Part shown: positions 40,410-42,421 of the stretch, one piece after another
How positions within the stretch are numbered: the stretch's first letter is position 1
Layout: each line of letters starts with the position of its first letter
NCBI GenBank assembly: GCA_016789785.1
Contig: JAEUQE010000049.1
Coordinates: forward strand, 1 to 42,421
DNA: 42,421 nucleotides
Reading direction: 5' to 3'
DNA from: Bryobacterales bacterium
GTDB lineage: Bacteria; Acidobacteriota; Terriglobia; Bryobacterales; Bryobacteraceae
The notes under the pieces: model-generated
What the model saw: only the letters and a program-made list of their open reading frames with translations
Database searches by the model: none
Told to the model about the DNA's origin: nothing
Made by a program: the position numbers and the translations under genes

Positions 40410-42308
40410 TTACACATCCGGAGTAATTTCGACCGCGCGTTTCGCGTCCACCCTGCCGTATCCCCACTCCAGATCGAAGCCGTTTTGCCCTGCCGCCGGG
40501 CTCGCCGAAGCAGTCAGGATCTTGCGTATCTGATCCGCTGTCAGATCCCGGCGCTTGGCGAGCAACAGCGCGGCGATTCCCGCGACGTGCGGCGCGGCCA
40601 TGCTGGTGCCCGTCATGGTCACGCGCACCGGCAGATCCACCGCCGGATTGATCGGGTTCGGTTGCCCTCCCAGTGCCCCGGCTGCCGTGATGTTCGTGCC
40701 AGGGGCGGCGATTTCCGGCTTATTCCGCCCGTCGCGCGTCCGCCCCCGTCCACTCGACTCGTTCGGCGCCTGGGCCACGTGGCTGTAGTTCGCCACCGCG
40801 ATCGACCGCCGTCCTGTGGCTGGGGTGCCGATCGTCATCACGGGGTCGAAGTCCGCGCCGACGAAGAAGGACTGGTCGGCGAAGTTGTTTGCGCGGTTCC
40901 GCGCGTCGCGTTCGATCCACGCATCAAAGCGGCCGTTCCGCGCTTCGATCGCGGTGATCTCTAACGTCCAGATTCCCCCGGTGATTTTCGCCGCCGTCCC
41001 CCGCGTTACCTCAATATAGATACGCGCGTCGCCATTCAGCCTGGTAAACCGCTCCGAGTCGATAAATACGCTGTTGCCACCGGGTAATTCAGTGAGTAAT
41101 TCATTGCCCGGATCAACAAAAGCCGTGGCGTTCCCCGAAGGATCGGTGATTCGTACACGCAGTTGATCGCGCGAACTGTACCAGATCTCCATTTCGTTCT
41201 GCGTGGTGTCGTTGCCGGCGCCGGTCGCACCGCCTCCGCCGAGCGGCATCTGGCCGCCTGTTCGCCACGCAAGTTTGCGCACATCGCCTGCCCGGAGTTC
41301 TCCCGAAGCGTGCCCGCGCCACACATGTTCATTCCCAGCCGCGACGACGAAGGCGCGTCCCGGCGTCTCCAGCAGGCTGTCGATGGCTCGCTCCACCAGG
41401 CTCTCGCCATCGTGCGATCCGCCATTCTGCCCGAGGCTCATGTTGATCACGCAGGGCATGCGGAGTTCCTGCGCCTTTGCATAGATGTAAGCGATGGCTT
41501 CGGACACCCGCACGGAATCGGTGAAAGAGCCGGCGGCGGCCTCGGTGGCAGGCTGCACAAAGATGAGAGTGGCCTCCGGCGCAGTCCCGATGAACTTGTT
41601 CGCGGGGAACACCGGGCTGGCCGTGCGGCCGTTGCCCGCCGCCGTGCTGGCGACATGCGTGCCATGGCTGCCAGGGTCAGGCCGGTGGCGGACCATCGCG
41701 AACGGATTCCCGGATTGCAGGGCGGCATCAATTTGCGCGCGTGTATACTCGACCCCCGATTGGAAGCCCGTTGGTGCGCTCTCTCCCGCTCGCGGCCGCA
41801 GCGCCTGATCCCACAGAAACGCGACCCGCGTGGAACCGTCGGGGTTGCGGAAGTCGGCCAGGGTGTAGTCGAGGCCGAAGTCGATGATGCCAACCACCAC
41901 GCCGCGCCCGGTCTGCCCCAGTGGCGGGCCGGAGGTGCGCACTAGGTTCGCTTTCGTCTCCGGGACCGAGTCGTCAAGGGACGGAGACATCGGCCGCCCC
42001 GCTTCCACAAAGACGACTTCCTCGCGGCTGCCCAGTTCTTCCATGCGGTCGAGCGGCACGTCGACCGAGTAGATGCCGTTCGCAACCTGCGCCCATCGGA
42101 GATTGCGCAACGATTCGGGAATGCCGCGTCCGCCTAGGCGGCACAACACGCGTTTCGTGACCGTCGCGGCGCGCGGTGGCGCTTCCAGCATGTCCGGCGC
42201 GGCTGCCGCAATCACTCCCGCTTCGAGATCGAAGCTCAGGCGCTCCGCACTGCTCATCGTGCGCATGAGCCGCCGCAAGCGCGGATCGAGTTGTTTGATC
42301 TGGCTCAC
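40410..42308 (-). CDS. Subtilisin-like (S8) serine protease
   Basis: The start is placed at GTG 42308 because AAAGGAGGA lies eight bases before it; the longer frame from GTG 42335 would translate that site. The protein is 632 residues with no signal peptide. Residues about 50-115 are an I9-like pro-region ending in EEVVFVEAG. The catalytic triad is Asp143 (GIIDFGLDYT), His215 (GSHGTHVASTAAG) and Ser569 (TGTSMAAPHVAG), with the oxyanion Asn in VVAAGNEH. Between the Asn block and the Ser lies an extra beta-rich stretch of about 130 residues (with MEIWYSSRDQLRVRITDPSG), as in some Bacteroidetes and Acidobacteria subtilases. Location is unclear without a leader. It converges with the small propeptide-like gene. 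Confidence 0.9.
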   Translation of the reverse strand: MSQIKQLDPRLRRLMRTMSSAERLSFDLEAGVIAAAAPDMLEAPPRAATVTKRVLCRLGGRGIPESLRNLRWAQVANGIYSVDVPLDRMEELGSREEVVFVEAGRPMSPSLDDSVPETKANLVRTSGPPLGQTGRGVVVGIIDFGLDYTLADFRNPDGSTRVAFLWDQALRPRAGESAPTGFQSGVEYTRAQIDAALQSGNPFAMVRHRPDPGSHGTHVASTAAGNGRTASPVFPANKFIGTAPEATLIFVQPATEAAAGSFTDSVRVSEAIAYIYAKAQELRMPCVINMSLGQNGGSHDGESLVERAIDSLLETPGRAFVVAAGNEHVWRGHASGELRAGDVRKLAWRTGGQMPLGGGGATGAGNDTTQNEMEIWYSSRDQLRVRITDPSGNATAFVDPGNELLTELPGGNSVFIDSERFTRLNGDARIYIEVTRGTAAKITGGIWTLEITAIEARNGRFDAWIERDARNRANNFADQSFFVGADFDPVMTIGTPATGRRSIAVANYSHVAQAPNESSGRGRTRDGRNKPEIAAPGTNITAAGALGGQPNPINPAVDLPVRVTMTGTSMAAPHVAGIAALLLAKRRDLTADQIRKILTASASPAAGQNGFDLEWGYGRVDAKRAVEITPDV

Positions 42309-42421
42309 TCGATGTTCCTCCTTTGCCCTCGTCACTCAAGAACGGGAAACGGCGAGGGATTCCTTCGCGGCCCGCACGCGAGTTCCGCGAACCTGGGGCG
42401 TGGCCGAGGTTCCCCGCATTC

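Noticed and set aside
1..42421. CRISPR array
   Set aside because: No set of regularly spaced repeats was found despite the cas remnants.
1..42421. Apparent excess of GTAAGT/ACTTAC and TTA-C words in GC-rich genes
   Set aside because: Rough counting gave less than twofold over expectation from base composition, with no consistent longer motif.

Overview
The window looks like a piece of a chromosome from the Acidobacteriota, most likely a Bryobacterales/Solibacter-type lineage. This is inferred from gene content and high GC. The marker families are an Oar-like TonB-dependent receptor with a carboxypeptidase-regulatory-like N-terminus, CadC-type winged-helix/beta-propeller fusions, BACON-domain giant exported proteins, a TrbI/VirB10-fold secreted protein and a Tat-exported sulfatase. 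No rRNA, tRNA or CRISPR array was seen.

Region 1 (1-3134) is a decayed defence locus. A partial IS3-family element (orfA plus the start of orfB) abuts the C-terminal HD nuclease domain of a type I-G (formerly I-U) Cas3. Two bases further on is a gene resembling the Cas3-extension family, broken at a run of eight G. No other cas gene is recognisable.

Region 2 (3135-11423) looks like a glycan (pectin-type) utilisation group. A TonB-dependent receptor and a PL10 pectate lyase share the minus strand. Divergent from them are a sulfatase with a one-base frameshift and a type-B carboxylesterase.

Region 3 (11472-23979) is mixed: a PQQ-type propeller protein, an M2 lipoprotein peptidase, a sigma-70-like factor with a repeat-rich upstream region, a glutaryl-CoA-dehydrogenase-like enzyme, a TrbI-fold secreted protein, a TlpA-like thioredoxin fused to a long helical domain, an AGE-type epimerase with an altered catalytic position, and a winged-helix/propeller regulator.

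Region 4 (about 23980-28550) is an island of lower apparent GC. It carries a (TC)13 tract at the start of a small gene, a secreted SLH/TIG protein with a metzincin-like zinc site, and a secreted HEAT-like protein. It is flanked by two diverged copies (about 285 bp) of the 3' end of the winged-helix/propeller gene. A dispersed intergenic repeat sits beyond its right edge.

Region 5 (28617-37633) holds a small zinc-finger protein, a STAS anti-anti-sigma protein, an 1875-residue BACON/NIDO protein and a polytopic membrane protein. A 120-bp remnant of a second copy of the membrane protein carries a large internal deletion.

Region 6 (37944-42308) has a family-2 O-methyltransferase and a compact protease group: a trypsin-like protease, a small stand-alone protein resembling a subtilase propeptide, and a subtilase, none with an obvious signal peptide. 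The strongest leads are this protease triad, the TC-tract switch, and the metzincin-bearing island.
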